A stretch of DNA of 64,000 nucleotides from assembly GCF_904063065.1 (NCBI RefSeq), contig NZ_CAJFCL010000003.1:310001-374000 (forward strand), read 5' to 3'. The position numbers and the translations under genes were made by a program. The notes below the pieces were generated by a model, which was not told the DNA's origin, searched no databases, and worked only from the letters and a program-made list of their open reading frames with translations. The DNA comes from Pseudomonas paraversuta (lineage in GTDB: Bacteria; Pseudomonadota; Gammaproteobacteria; Pseudomonadales; Pseudomonadaceae). This document shows positions 44,718 to 53,597 of this stretch, one piece after another (the first letter of the stretch is position 1; each line of letters opens with the position of its first letter).

Positions 44718-45722
44718 TCAGACCTTCAAGATCAACTTGCCGAAGTTTTCCCCGCTGAACAGTTTCATCAGGGTTTCGGGAAATGTTTCCAGCCCTTCAA
44801 CAATATGCTCCTTGCTTTTGAGTTGGCCTTTGGCCAGCCATCCGGCCATTTCTTGCCCTGCTGCTGCATAGCGGTCGGCATAGTCCATCACCACAAACCC
44901 TTCCATGCGTGCGCGATTCACCAGTAGTGACAGATAATTGGCCGGCCCTTTTACGGCTTCCTTGTTGTTGTACTGGCTGATGGCGCCACAAATCACTACG
45001 CGGGCTTTAAAGTTCAGGCGGCTAAGTACTGCATCGAGAATATCGCCGCCGACGTTGTCGAAAAACACATCGACCCCTTTAGGACATTCGCGCTTAAGAC
45101 CTGCGATGACGTCTTCGCTCTTGTAGTCGATAGCCCCGTCAAAGCCCAGCTCTTCAATCAGTAACTCGCATTTCTGTTTGCCCCCGGCAATACCCACCAC
45201 GCGGCAGCCTTTGAGTTTGGCGATTTGCCCGGCAATGCTGCCGACCGCACCGGCGGCGCCGGAAATCACGACGGTGTCACCCGCTTTAGGTGCGCCGACT
45301 TCGAGCAAGGCGAAATAGGCGGTCATCCCGGTCATCCCCAGTGCTGATAAATACACTGGCAAAGGTGCGAGTTTCGGATCGACTTTGTAGAAGCCCCGGG
45401 GTTCGCCCACGAAGTAGTCCTGCACCCCCAGCGCACCGTTCACATAGTCACCGACTGCAAAACCGGGATGTTCGGAGGCAATCACCTGACCGACACCCAG
45501 GGCGCGCATCACTTCACCCAAACCGACCGGCGGAATATAGGATTTGCCTTCGTTCATCCAGCCGCGCATGGCCGGGTCGAGCGACAGGTATTGATTCCTG
45601 ACCACTATCTGGCCTGCGCCCGGCTTGGCCACAGGCACTTGCTGAAAGCTGAAGGTGTCCCGTGTTGCGGCGCCGACGGGGCGTTTGGCGAGAAGAAACT
45701 GGCGGTTGGTCTCGGCGGTCAT
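44718..45722 (-). CDS. NADP-dependent oxidoreductase, CurA/leukotriene B4 dehydrogenase-like MDR
   Basis: A 334-residue zinc-independent medium-chain dehydrogenase. The nucleotide-binding motif is SGAAGAVGSIAGQIAK near residue 150; YLSLDPAMRGWM near the N-terminus and the C-terminal GENFGKLILKV are typical of the prostaglandin/LTB4 reductase and CurA group, which reduce alkenals and enones with NADPH. ATG at 45722 was chosen; a GTG three codons earlier is possible. The substrate is unknown. Confidence 0.88.
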   Translation of the reverse strand: MTAETNRQFLLAKRPVGAATRDTFSFQQVPVAKPGAGQIVVRNQYLSLDPAMRGWMNEGKSYIPPVGLGEVMRALGVGQVIASEHPGFAVGDYVNGALGVQDYFVGEPRGFYKVDPKLAPLPVYLSALGMTGMTAYFALLEVGAPKAGDTVVISGAAGAVGSIAGQIAKLKGCRVVGIAGGKQKCELLIEELGFDGAIDYKSEDVIAGLKRECPKGVDVFFDNVGGDILDAVLSRLNFKARVVICGAISQYNNKEAVKGPANYLSLLVNRARMEGFVVMDYADRYAAAGQEMAGWLAKGQLKSKEHIVEGLETFPETLMKLFSGENFGKLILKV

Positions 45723-45930
45723 GGTCTGCACTCAGCTAAAAGACAAAGACTGTTGATAGCCCTTCTTGCCTGGCCCAGCAAGTGAATCTCGGCTCACGAA
45801 TGCTTTTTCATCACCTTGAGTGATTGTGGTGGGCAGGGATTTATCATTTCGATAAATAAGGGGCTGATCTGTGTGTGTGCCTGTGCGTGCCTACACTCTG
45901 CACAGCTTTTCCCCTTCGAGGACAAAAATA

Positions 45931-46692
45931 ATGAGCATGAGCTTTTCCGGGCAGGTGGTGGTTGTCACGGGGGCAGGGGCCGGTATTGGCCGGGCAACCG
46001 CGCTGGCCTTTGCCGCAGAGGGTTTGAAAGTCGTAGTGGCCGATCTGAATGTTGCCAGCGGTGAAGGCACGGTTGAGCTCATCAGGGCTGCGGGCGGCAC
46101 ATCCGTGTTCGTACCCTGCAATGTGACCCTCGAAGCCGAGGTAAAACACTTGATGGCGCAGACCATCAGCACTTACGGCCGCCTGGACTATGCCTTCAAT
46201 AATGCCGGGATCGAGATTGAACAGGGGCGTCTGGCAGAGGGTACACAGGATGAGTTTGACGCGATCATGGGGGTTAACGTCAAAGGTGTCTGGTTGTGCA
46301 TGAAGTATCAGTTGCCGCTGCTGCTGGCCCAGGGCGGCGGTGCAATCGTCAATACCGCGTCGGTGGCGGGGCTGGGGGCGGCTCCGAAGATGAGTATTTA
46401 CTCGGCATCCAAGCATGCAGTGATTGGTTTGACCAAGTCAGCGGCCATTGAATATGCCAAGAAGGGGGTTCGGGTGAACGCGGTATGCCCGGCGGTTATT
46501 GATACCGACATGTTTCGCCGTGCCTATGAGGCAGATCCGAAAAAGGCTGAGTATGCAGCGGCAATTCATCCCGTGGGGCGTATAGGCACAGTGCAAGAGG
46601 TGGCCAGTGCGGTGCTGTATTTATGCTCTGACGGTGCAGCCTTTACCACGGGCCACGCCCTGGCCGTGGACGGCGGAGCGTTGGCGATTTGA
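45931..46692 (+). CDS. Short-chain dehydrogenase/reductase
   Basis: A 253-residue classical SDR with TGAGAGIG near residue 12, NNAG near 90, the active-site Ser in NTASVAG and YSASK near 157, and PAVIDTDMF after it. Such proteins act as NAD(P)-dependent alcohol or 3-oxoacyl reductases. GAGGACA precedes the ATG at 45931. It is divergent from the CurA-like gene, and the two may share a control region. The substrate is unknown. Confidence 0.88.
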   Translation: MSMSFSGQVVVVTGAGAGIGRATALAFAAEGLKVVVADLNVASGEGTVELIRAAGGTSVFVPCNVTLEAEVKHLMAQTISTYGRLDYAFNNAGIEIEQGRLAEGTQDEFDAIMGVNVKGVWLCMKYQLPLLLAQGGGAIVNTASVAGLGAAPKMSIYSASKHAVIGLTKSAAIEYAKKGVRVNAVCPAVIDTDMFRRAYEADPKKAEYAAAIHPVGRIGTVQEVASAVLYLCSDGAAFTTGHALAVDGGALAI

Positions 46693-46707
46693 GCGAGCGC
46701 CAACCAA

Positions 46708-46775
46708 TTGTGCAGGAGTCGGGCTTGCTTGCGAGTTCCTTACCTCAGCATCGCCAGCGAGCCCGGCTCCTATAG
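46708..46775. repeat. REP-like inverted repeat
   Basis: GCAGGAGTCGGGCTTGCTTGCGAG faces GCCAGCGAGCCCGGCTCCTAT, the typical head-to-head form of Pseudomonas REP elements. It lies between two convergent genes and could act as an mRNA end or as a gyrase/IHF site. Confidence 0.7.
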
Positions 46776-46789
46776 AGTTGCATTGCCGG

Positions 46790-47980
46790 TCAGCGCGCTT
46801 TCCAGTTCAGGATGATCAAGGTCAACACGCCCGCGACAATTCCCCAGAAGGCCGAGCCAATCGAGAACAGGGTCATTCCGGACGCTGTGACCATAAAGGT
46901 GATGAGTGCGGCTTCGCGTTCTTTCGATTCAGCCATGGCGATGGTCAGGCCATTGCTGATGGAGCCGAACAGGGCCAGTGCTGCAATCGACAGTACCAAT
47001 TCTTTGGGGAAGGCTGCGAACAGTGCCGCCAGCGTTGCACCAAAGGTCCCGGCAATACCGTAGAAAATGCCGCACCACATTGCCGCCGTGTAGCGTTTTT
47101 TAGGGTCTTCGTGGGCATGGGGGCCTGTGCATATGGCGGCACTGATCGCGGCCAGGTTAATCCCGTGGGAACCGAAGGGTGCGAGCAGCAGCGAGGCGAC
47201 ACCGGTGGTGGTGATCAGCGGCGAAGCGGGGACGTTGTAACCATCGGCCCGCAGCACGGCGATGCCCGGCATGTTCTGGGAGGTCATGGCCACCACAAAT
47301 AGCGGGATACCGATACTGATGGTCGCGGCTATCGAGAACGAGGGTGTAGTCCATACCGGGACCGCGACTTCCAGGGCGAAACCGCTGAAATCCAGGAGTC
47401 CAAGCAAGCCCGAGATCAAGGTGCCGATCATCAGGGCCGCGAGCACGGCATAGCGCGGCAACAGGCGCTTGACGATCAGGTAAGTGACCAGCATCCCGAC
47501 CACCAGCCCGGTGCGATGTTGGGCCGCGACGAAGATCTCGCTACCGATCTTGAACAGGATGCCCGCCAGTAAAGCCGCTGCCAGTGACCCGGGGATACGT
47601 TTGACCAGGCGCTCGAAGCTGCCGGTCATGCCGCAGATAATGACCAGCAGTGCACAGGTGATGTAGGCGCCGATAGCCTCGCCATAGCTGACGCCACCGA
47701 GGCTGGTGATCAGCAGCGCGGCCCCGGGCGTAGACCAGGCGATGGTGATGGGGGTGCGGTAACGCAATGACAATCCTATGCTGCAAACAGCCATGCCAAT
47801 TGACAAGGCCCATATCCACGAGGAAATCTGTCCGCTGCTCAGGCCTGCTGCCTGGCCGGCCTGAAACATCAGCACCAGGGAACTGGTGTAGCCGGTCATC
47901 ATTGCGATAAAGCCTGCGACCACGGCTGAAGGCGAGGTGTCGGACAGCGGATGTAACCGCGGCAGAGGGGCGTCGGACAT
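46790..47980 (-). CDS. benE: Benzoate/H+ symporter family transporter BenE
   Basis: A 396-residue inner membrane protein with about 12 hydrophobic segments and the BenE signatures (TGYTSSLVLMFQAG, TPGAALL, FVVAMTSQNMPGIAVLRA, FGSHGINLAAISAAICTGPHAHEDP). The family imports benzoate, but homologues outside ben operons are uncharacterised. No benzoate-degradation genes are nearby. It stands divergent from a GntR-type regulator and the purine genes, so a nucleobase-like substrate is possible. ATG at 47980 was chosen; AAGGAA precedes it. Confidence 0.9.
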   Translation of the reverse strand: MSDAPLPRLHPLSDTSPSAVVAGFIAMMTGYTSSLVLMFQAGQAAGLSSGQISSWIWALSIGMAVCSIGLSLRYRTPITIAWSTPGAALLITSLGGVSYGEAIGAYITCALLVIICGMTGSFERLVKRIPGSLAAALLAGILFKIGSEIFVAAQHRTGLVVGMLVTYLIVKRLLPRYAVLAALMIGTLISGLLGLLDFSGFALEVAVPVWTTPSFSIAATISIGIPLFVVAMTSQNMPGIAVLRADGYNVPASPLITTTGVASLLLAPFGSHGINLAAISAAICTGPHAHEDPKKRYTAAMWCGIFYGIAGTFGATLAALFAAFPKELVLSIAALALFGSISNGLTIAMAESKEREAALITFMVTASGMTLFSIGSAFWGIVAGVLTLIILNWKAR

Positions 47981-48079
47981 GGTGCGCAATTCCTTGTTCT
48001 TGAAGAGAGTTCTGACAGCACGCAAGCCTAAACGCAAAGCTAACCTGTCATTGCGATACAGCCGGGATCGCAAATGACC

Positions 48080-48114
48080 GTACAGTCGTACTGGCACTCT
48101 GGCTTGTGTACAAT
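48080..48114 (+). promoter_or_regulatory. Candidate operator/promoter of the GntR-type gene
   Basis: GTACagtcGTAC at 48080-48091 and the near-palindrome TTGTGTACAA at 48104-48113 overlap a -10-like TACAAT (48109-48114). FCD-type GntR regulators often bind TTGTNNACAA-like sites. A further inverted repeat TTGCGAT/ATCGCAA lies just upstream (about 48050-48072). Binding is inferred. Confidence 0.4.
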
Positions 48115-48209
48115 GCGCCCTGATTTTATGCATTAATTCTTTGCCAGCGACGCCCGTTACCGTACAGAGGTAACGTCTAATTCGCCGCCGCTTTCCCACA
48201 CGAGTGCCC

Positions 48210-48977
48210 ATGAACGAACAGTTGCAGCCTCTCAAGAAACAATCCCGCGCAGGCAAGGCCGGCCGCAGTGGAACCCAGGACGATATCGTCTACGCGCATA
48301 TTTTCGAGGCGATTCTCGAACAGCGTCTGGCGCCTGGAACCAAGCTGAGTGAAGAAGCGCTGGGTGAAATCTTTGGGGTGAGCCGTACCATCATTCGTCG
48401 TGCCTTGTCGCGTCTGGCCCACGAAGGGGTCGTATTGCTGCGGCCAAACCGTGGTGCGGTGGTGGCCAGCCCCAGTATTGAGGAAGCGCGTCAGGTGTTT
48501 TTTGCCCGGCGGCTGGTAGAAAAAGCCATCACCGAACTGGCTGTGGTGCATGCCTGCGCTGAAGACCTGGCGCAGTTGCGCAAAATGGTGGAAGACGAGC
48601 GTGACAGCTTTTCGCGGGGCGATCGCGGGGCCGGGATCCGCTTGTCAGGCGAGTTTCACCTGAAACTGGCAGAGGCTGCCAAAAATGCGCCCCTGATCAG
48701 CTTCCAGCGCAGCCTGGTGTCGCAAACGTCACTGATTATTGCCCAATACGAGAGCGGCAACCGCTCGCACTGCTCCTACGACGAGCACATGCAATTGATC
48801 GATGCGATTGAAGCGCGTGATGCCGGGCTGGCTGTAGACCTGATGATGCACCACATGGATCACATCGACAGCAAACTCAACCTTGACGAAGAGAGCGCCT
48901 CGGACGATTTGCATGCGGTGTTCTCGCACTTGCTGCAAACCAAGGGCAAAAGCCCCCGGCCTGCAGCCAAGCTGTAA
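48210..48977 (+). CDS. GntR-family (FCD type) transcriptional regulator
   Basis: A 255-residue regulator. The winged helix-turn-helix covers about residues 25-95 (LGEIFGVSRTIIRRALSRLAHEGVVLLRPNRGAVVA), and the C-terminal FCD effector domain has the metal-site histidines (FHLKLAE, HMQLIDAIEARD). In pseudomonads a similar gene precedes the xanthine dehydrogenase/guanine deaminase cluster, so purine-related control is plausible. ATG at 48210 was chosen over GTG at 48204. It is convergent with guaD and divergent from benE. Confidence 0.88.
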   Translation: MNEQLQPLKKQSRAGKAGRSGTQDDIVYAHIFEAILEQRLAPGTKLSEEALGEIFGVSRTIIRRALSRLAHEGVVLLRPNRGAVVASPSIEEARQVFFARRLVEKAITELAVVHACAEDLAQLRKMVEDERDSFSRGDRGAGIRLSGEFHLKLAEAAKNAPLISFQRSLVSQTSLIIAQYESGNRSHCSYDEHMQLIDAIEARDAGLAVDLMMHHMDHIDSKLNLDEESASDDLHAVFSHLLQTKGKSPRPAAKL

Positions 48978-48992
48978 ACCCGCCATCGATTC

Positions 48993-49046
48993 CTGAAGGA
49001 GCGAGCCTGCTCGCGATGTCATCGCCGGCAAGCCGGCTCCCACAAG
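48993..49046. repeat. REP-like element
   Basis: CTGAAGGAGCGAGCCTGCTCGCGATG is followed by ATCGCCGGCAAGCCGGCTCCCAC. Each half holds its own hairpin core, as in Pseudomonas REP doublets. It lies between the convergent gntR-type gene and guaD. Confidence 0.75.
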
Positions 49047-49064
49047 GTAGCGGTGTATTCAGGT

Positions 49065-50363
49065 TTAGCGCTGATGCACCAGATTGCCCGCTGCATAGGT
49101 CTGTTGCACGGTGCGGTCATCGCCCAGGGTCATCAATACAAACAATGTTTCGGCAATGTTTTTCGACTGCTTGAGGCGATAGCTCATCAACGGTGTGGCG
49201 TTGTAGTCCAGGACCACAAAGTCCGCATCGCTGCCCGCTTGCAGGTTGCCGATACGGTCTTCCAGACGCAGGGCCCGCGCGCCGCCCAGGGTGGCCAGAT
49301 ACAACGACTTGAACGGATCGAGGCGTGCACCCTGCAGTTGCATGACCTTGTAGGCTTCGTTCAGGGTGTTGAGCAGCGAGAAACTAGTGCCTGCCCCCAC
49401 ATCCGTGCCCAGCCCGACATTGAGTTTATGCTTCTCTGCCATCGGCAAGTTGAACAGGCCGCTGCCAAGGAACAGGTTGGACGTCGGGCAGAAAGCCACT
49501 GCCGAGCCGGTTTCAGCCAGTCGGGCGCATTCCTCGTCACACAAATGCACGCCATGGGCAAATACCGAGCGCTCTCCCAGCAGTTGGTAGTGGTCGTACA
49601 CGTCCAGATAGCCTTTACGCTCCGGGAACAGCGACTTTACCCACTCAATTTCTTGAAGGTTCTCGCTGATATGGGTGTGCAGATACAGATCCGGGTATTC
49701 ACCCAACAACTTGCCCGCCAGGGTTAATTGCTCTGGCGTACTGGTCGGCGCGAAGCGTGGGGTCACCGCGTAATGCAGGCGGCCCTTGCCGTGCCAGCGC
49801 TCGATCAGCGCCTTGCTTTCGCTGTAGCCGGTTTCGGCGGTGTCGGTCAGATACTCCGGCGCGTTACGGTCCATCATCACTTTGCCGGCAATCAAACGCA
49901 GGTCCAGACCCTGGGCGGCTTCGAACAGGGCATCCACTGATTGCGGATGCACGCTGCCAAATACCAGGGCCGTGGTGGTGCCGTTGCGCAGCAGTTCCTT
50001 GAGGAAAATGCCGGCCACTTCGTCGGCATGGGCTTTATCGGCAAACTGGTTTTCGCACGGGAAAGTGTAGGTGTTGAGCCAGTCGAGCAACTGCTCGCCG
50101 TAGGCACCGATCATCCCGGTTTGCGGGAAGTGGATATGGGTGTCGATAAAACCGGGCGTGATCAGCGCATCGGTGTATTCCGTGATCTCGGTATCGGCGG
50201 TCAGTGTCGCAAGCAGCTCGCTGGCTGCTCCGACGGCTTTGATCAGGCCGTTTTCGACCACCAGCAGGCCATCTTCGAAATACTCATAGGAGGCTTCGAT
50301 GCCGACTTCGGCGGGGTCGGCAATGCTGTGCAGGATGGCGGCGCGATAGGCTTTACAGGTCAT
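49065..50363 (-). CDS. guaD: Guanine deaminase
   Basis: A 432-residue zinc amidohydrolase converting guanine to xanthine and ammonia. Metal-binding HxH is DTHIHFPQ near residue 75, HTHISEN and HGVHL follow, and the catalytic Asp is in GLGTDVGAGTSFS. It is the last gene of xdhA-xdhB-xdhC-guaD; its start overlaps the xdhC stop by four bases. Together these enzymes funnel guanine through xanthine to urate. Confidence 0.96.
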   Translation of the reverse strand: MTCKAYRAAILHSIADPAEVGIEASYEYFEDGLLVVENGLIKAVGAASELLATLTADTEITEYTDALITPGFIDTHIHFPQTGMIGAYGEQLLDWLNTYTFPCENQFADKAHADEVAGIFLKELLRNGTTTALVFGSVHPQSVDALFEAAQGLDLRLIAGKVMMDRNAPEYLTDTAETGYSESKALIERWHGKGRLHYAVTPRFAPTSTPEQLTLAGKLLGEYPDLYLHTHISENLQEIEWVKSLFPERKGYLDVYDHYQLLGERSVFAHGVHLCDEECARLAETGSAVAFCPTSNLFLGSGLFNLPMAEKHKLNVGLGTDVGAGTSFSLLNTLNEAYKVMQLQGARLDPFKSLYLATLGGARALRLEDRIGNLQAGSDADFVVLDYNATPLMSYRLKQSKNIAETLFVLMTLGDDRTVQQTYAAGNLVHQR

Positions 50364-51229
50364 GACAATTCTCGGTGCGTGGCATGGCTGCGTCGTGAAG
50401 ACGGCAGCAATTGTTTAATGGGTTCAGATGACGCGGTGTTGCCACTGGCCGTGTGCTGGCCAAAGTGGGCGTTATAGGTGGCGATGATTTCGCCGGCGAT
50501 GGATATGGCGATTTCCACAGGCAGTTTGCCTTTGACTTCGCTCAAGCCCATCGGGCAGCGCAAGCGCTGCAAATGTTGCGGGCTGAAACCGCGGTCGCGC
50601 AGGCGATGCTCGAACTTCACGCGCTTGGTTTGGGAACCAATCAAACCGAAGTAGGTAAAGTCGTTACGTTTGAGCAAGGCGGCGCTGAGTTCCAGGTCCA
50701 GGGCGTGATTATGCGTCATGACGATGCAGTAGCAACCTGTTGGCAGCGCATCCACCTCGTCGACGGGTTCATCGGTGACGATTTTTCGCACGCCTGCAGG
50801 TATTTGCGTCGGGAATTCCTGTTCCCGCGAGTCGATCCAGCGCACCCGGCACGGCAGGCCGGCAAGCAGCGGCACCAGTGCACGCGCCACATGGCCGGCG
50901 CCAAAGACGGCGATCTGGGCCTGCACCTGGCCCATGGGCTCGAACAGCAACAGGGTTACGCCGCCACAACATTGGCCCAGGCTGGCGCCCAGGCTGAACC
51001 GCTGCAGATGGGTGTCGTGCTTGCCGCTGTCGAGCATCTGGCGGGCAATCTCCATCGCCTTGTATTCCAGATGACCGCCGCCGATGGTGTCGAAGGTCTG
51101 CGCGGCACTGATTACCATCTTCGAGCCGGCATTGCGCGGGGTCGAGCCTTGCTCCTCGATAATGGTCACCAGGACGCAAGGTTCGCCTTGTTGCTGCAGG
51201 TCGGCCAGGGCGCTGATCCAGTTATTCAT
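50360..51229 (-). CDS. xdhC: Xanthine dehydrogenase accessory protein XdhC
   Basis: A 289-residue chaperone that carries, sulfurates and inserts molybdenum cofactor into XdhB. It has the XdhC N-terminal motif GSTPRNAGSKM and GGGHLEYKAM, the QCCGG cysteine pair near residue 90, and a Rossmann-like C-terminal half (AVFGAGHVARALVPLL). ATG at 51229 overlaps the xdhB end by eight bases; the longer upstream frame lies inside xdhB and was rejected. Confidence 0.94.
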   Translation of the reverse strand: MNNWISALADLQQQGEPCVLVTIIEEQGSTPRNAGSKMVISAAQTFDTIGGGHLEYKAMEIARQMLDSGKHDTHLQRFSLGASLGQCCGGVTLLLFEPMGQVQAQIAVFGAGHVARALVPLLAGLPCRVRWIDSREQEFPTQIPAGVRKIVTDEPVDEVDALPTGCYCIVMTHNHALDLELSAALLKRNDFTYFGLIGSQTKRVKFEHRLRDRGFSPQHLQRLRCPMGLSEVKGKLPVEIAISIAGEIIATYNAHFGQHTASGNTASSEPIKQLLPSSRRSHATHRELS

Positions 51230-53597
51230 ACGGTTTCCCCCGGGCTGCTTTACGCATTTGCTCACACCCCCACAACACCCGCTCCGGCGTTGCCGGCGCG
51301 TCGATCTCGGGTTGCAAGCGATAATCGGCGAGGCTGGCGACTGCATCCTTGATCGCACACCAGGCGGCGATGCCGAGCATGAACGGTGGCTCGCCTACGG
51401 CCTTGGAGTGGAACACCGTGTCTTCCGGGTTCTTGCGGTTCTCCACCAGGGTTACCCGCAGGTCCAGGGGCATGTCCGCCACGGCCGGAATCTTGTAGCT
51501 GGCCGGGCCGCTGGTCATGAGTTTGCCTTTGGCATTCCACACCAGTTCTTCCATGGTCAGCCAGCCGGCGCCCTGGATGTAGCCGCCTTCGACCTGGCCA
51601 ATATCAATGGCCGGGTTCAGGGAGGCGCCCACGTCGTGGAGGATGTCTGTGCGCAACATCTTGTACTCGCCGGTCAGGGTGTCGACTATGACTTCGGCGC
51701 AGGCGGCGCCAAAGGCAAAGTAGTAAAACGGCCTTCCGCGTGCCTGGGTGCGGTCATAAAAGATCTTTGGTGTTTTGTAGTAGCCGGTGCTCGACAGTGA
51801 GACCTGGCCGAAATACGCCTGCTGGATCAGGGTTTCAAAGCTGATGATCTGCTCGCCAACGCGGACCTGGCCATTGTGAAACATCACATCCTGCGGCTCG
51901 ACCTGATACTTGCCGGCTGCAAACTCGATCAGCCGTTGCTTGATGATTTCAGCAGCGTTTTGCGCGGCCTTGCCATTCAGGTCGGCACCGCTGGAGGCGG
52001 CAGTCGGCGAGGTGTTTGGCACCTTGTCAGTGTTGGTCGCGGTGATTTGCACGCGACTGATCTCCACTTGAAACACCTCGGCCACCACCTGGGCCACCTT
52101 GATGTTCAAGCCCTGACCCATCTCGGTACCACCGTGGTTGAGGTGGATGCTGCCGTCAGTGTAGATATGGATCAGTGCCCCGGCCTGGTTGAGAAAACTG
52201 GCGGTAAAGGAAATACCGAATTTAACCGGGGTAAGTGCCAGGCCTTTTTTCAGCACCGGACTGCTGGCGTTAAACGCCTTGATCGCTTCGCGTCGCTCGT
52301 AATACTGGCTGCTTGCCTCGAGATCTGCGGTCATTTCCTCCAGCAGGTTGTGCTCCACGGTCTGGTAATAGTGGGTCACGTTGCGTTCAGTCTTGCCGTA
52401 GTAGTTGGCCTTGCGCACGGCCAGCGGATCGAGGGCCAGGTGGCGGGCGATACGGTCCATGACCTCTTCGATGGCAACCATCCCTTGGGGCCCGCCAAAA
52501 CCGCGATAGGCGGTGTTTGAAGCGGTGTTGGTTTTGCAGCGATGGCCATTGATCGTTGCGTCGCCCAGGTAATAGGCGTTGTCGGCATGGAACATGGCGC
52601 GGTCGACGATGGAATTGGACAGGTCCGGCGAGCACCCGCAGTTACCGGCCAGGTCCAGCTGAATGCCTTGCAGTTGGCCCCTGGCATCGAAGCCGACGTC
52701 GTATTCGATATAGAACGGATGACGCTTGCCGGTCATCAGCATGTCTTCGACCCGTGGCAAACGCATTTTGCTCGGCTGGCCGGTCAGGCGCGCGACTACC
52801 GCGCACAGGCAGGCGGGGCTGGCCGCCTGGGTCTCCTTGCCGCCAAAGCCTCCGCCCATGCGCCGCATGTCGACGACGATTTTGTTCATCGAAACATCAA
52901 GGACTTCGGCGACCAGTTTCTGTACTTCGGTCGGATTTTGCGTCGAGCAGTAAACAATCATGCCGCCATCTTCGGTAGGCATTACCGAGGAGATCTGGGT
53001 TTCGAGATAAAAGTGTTCTTGCCCGCCGATATGCAGGCTGCCCTGCAAGCGGTGAGTGGCCCGGGCCAGTGCACCGCTCGAGTCGCCGCGTTGATGGGTG
53101 TGGCTTTCGAGCACGAAGTGCTTGTTGCGCAGGGCCTGCACCACATCGAGCACCGGCTCCAGGTCTTCATACTCGATAATCGCCGCCATTGCGGCCTTGC
53201 GGGCGGTATCCAGGTCCTTTGCGGCCACTACCAGTACCGGCTGGCCAACAAATTCCACCTTGTCGATGGCCAGCAGCGGGTCGCCGGGCAGCAGCGGACC
53301 AATGTCCTTGAGGCCGGGAATATCCTCATGGGTGATTGCCAGACGCACTCCGTCAAAGCCATAGCAGGGCGCTGTATCGACGCGAATGATTCTGGCGTGA
53401 GCCCGGTCGGACAAGCGCGCGTAAAGATGTAGCTGATTGGGAAACTCAAGTCGGTCATCGATGTACTGTGCTTCACCCGAAACGTGCTTCTCGGCACTGT
53501 CATGTTTGACACTGCGGCCAACGCCGGTCTTCAGGTCTTGCCGGAAGAGGGCGGTCAACTCGGCCTGGGTTGGCTCAATCTTGTGATGATTAGACAT
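51222..53597 (-). CDS. xdhB: Xanthine dehydrogenase large (molybdenum) subunit
   Basis: A 791-residue molybdenum-cofactor subunit where xanthine or hypoxanthine is hydroxylated. Visible motifs are MRRMGGGFGGKE (about residue 250), YRGFGGPQG (about 370), the GTEMGQG cofactor loop and the GEPPFMLG segment with the catalytic Glu near 715. Length is normal. It overlaps xdhA and xdhC by eight bases each, so the three are translationally coupled. Confidence 0.97.
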   Translation of the reverse strand: MSNHHKIEPTQAELTALFRQDLKTGVGRSVKHDSAEKHVSGEAQYIDDRLEFPNQLHLYARLSDRAHARIIRVDTAPCYGFDGVRLAITHEDIPGLKDIGPLLPGDPLLAIDKVEFVGQPVLVVAAKDLDTARKAAMAAIIEYEDLEPVLDVVQALRNKHFVLESHTHQRGDSSGALARATHRLQGSLHIGGQEHFYLETQISSVMPTEDGGMIVYCSTQNPTEVQKLVAEVLDVSMNKIVVDMRRMGGGFGGKETQAASPACLCAVVARLTGQPSKMRLPRVEDMLMTGKRHPFYIEYDVGFDARGQLQGIQLDLAGNCGCSPDLSNSIVDRAMFHADNAYYLGDATINGHRCKTNTASNTAYRGFGGPQGMVAIEEVMDRIARHLALDPLAVRKANYYGKTERNVTHYYQTVEHNLLEEMTADLEASSQYYERREAIKAFNASSPVLKKGLALTPVKFGISFTASFLNQAGALIHIYTDGSIHLNHGGTEMGQGLNIKVAQVVAEVFQVEISRVQITATNTDKVPNTSPTAASSGADLNGKAAQNAAEIIKQRLIEFAAGKYQVEPQDVMFHNGQVRVGEQIISFETLIQQAYFGQVSLSSTGYYKTPKIFYDRTQARGRPFYYFAFGAACAEVIVDTLTGEYKMLRTDILHDVGASLNPAIDIGQVEGGYIQGAGWLTMEELVWNAKGKLMTSGPASYKIPAVADMPLDLRVTLVENRKNPEDTVFHSKAVGEPPFMLGIAAWCAIKDAVASLADYRLQPEIDAPATPERVLWGCEQMRKAARGKPYE

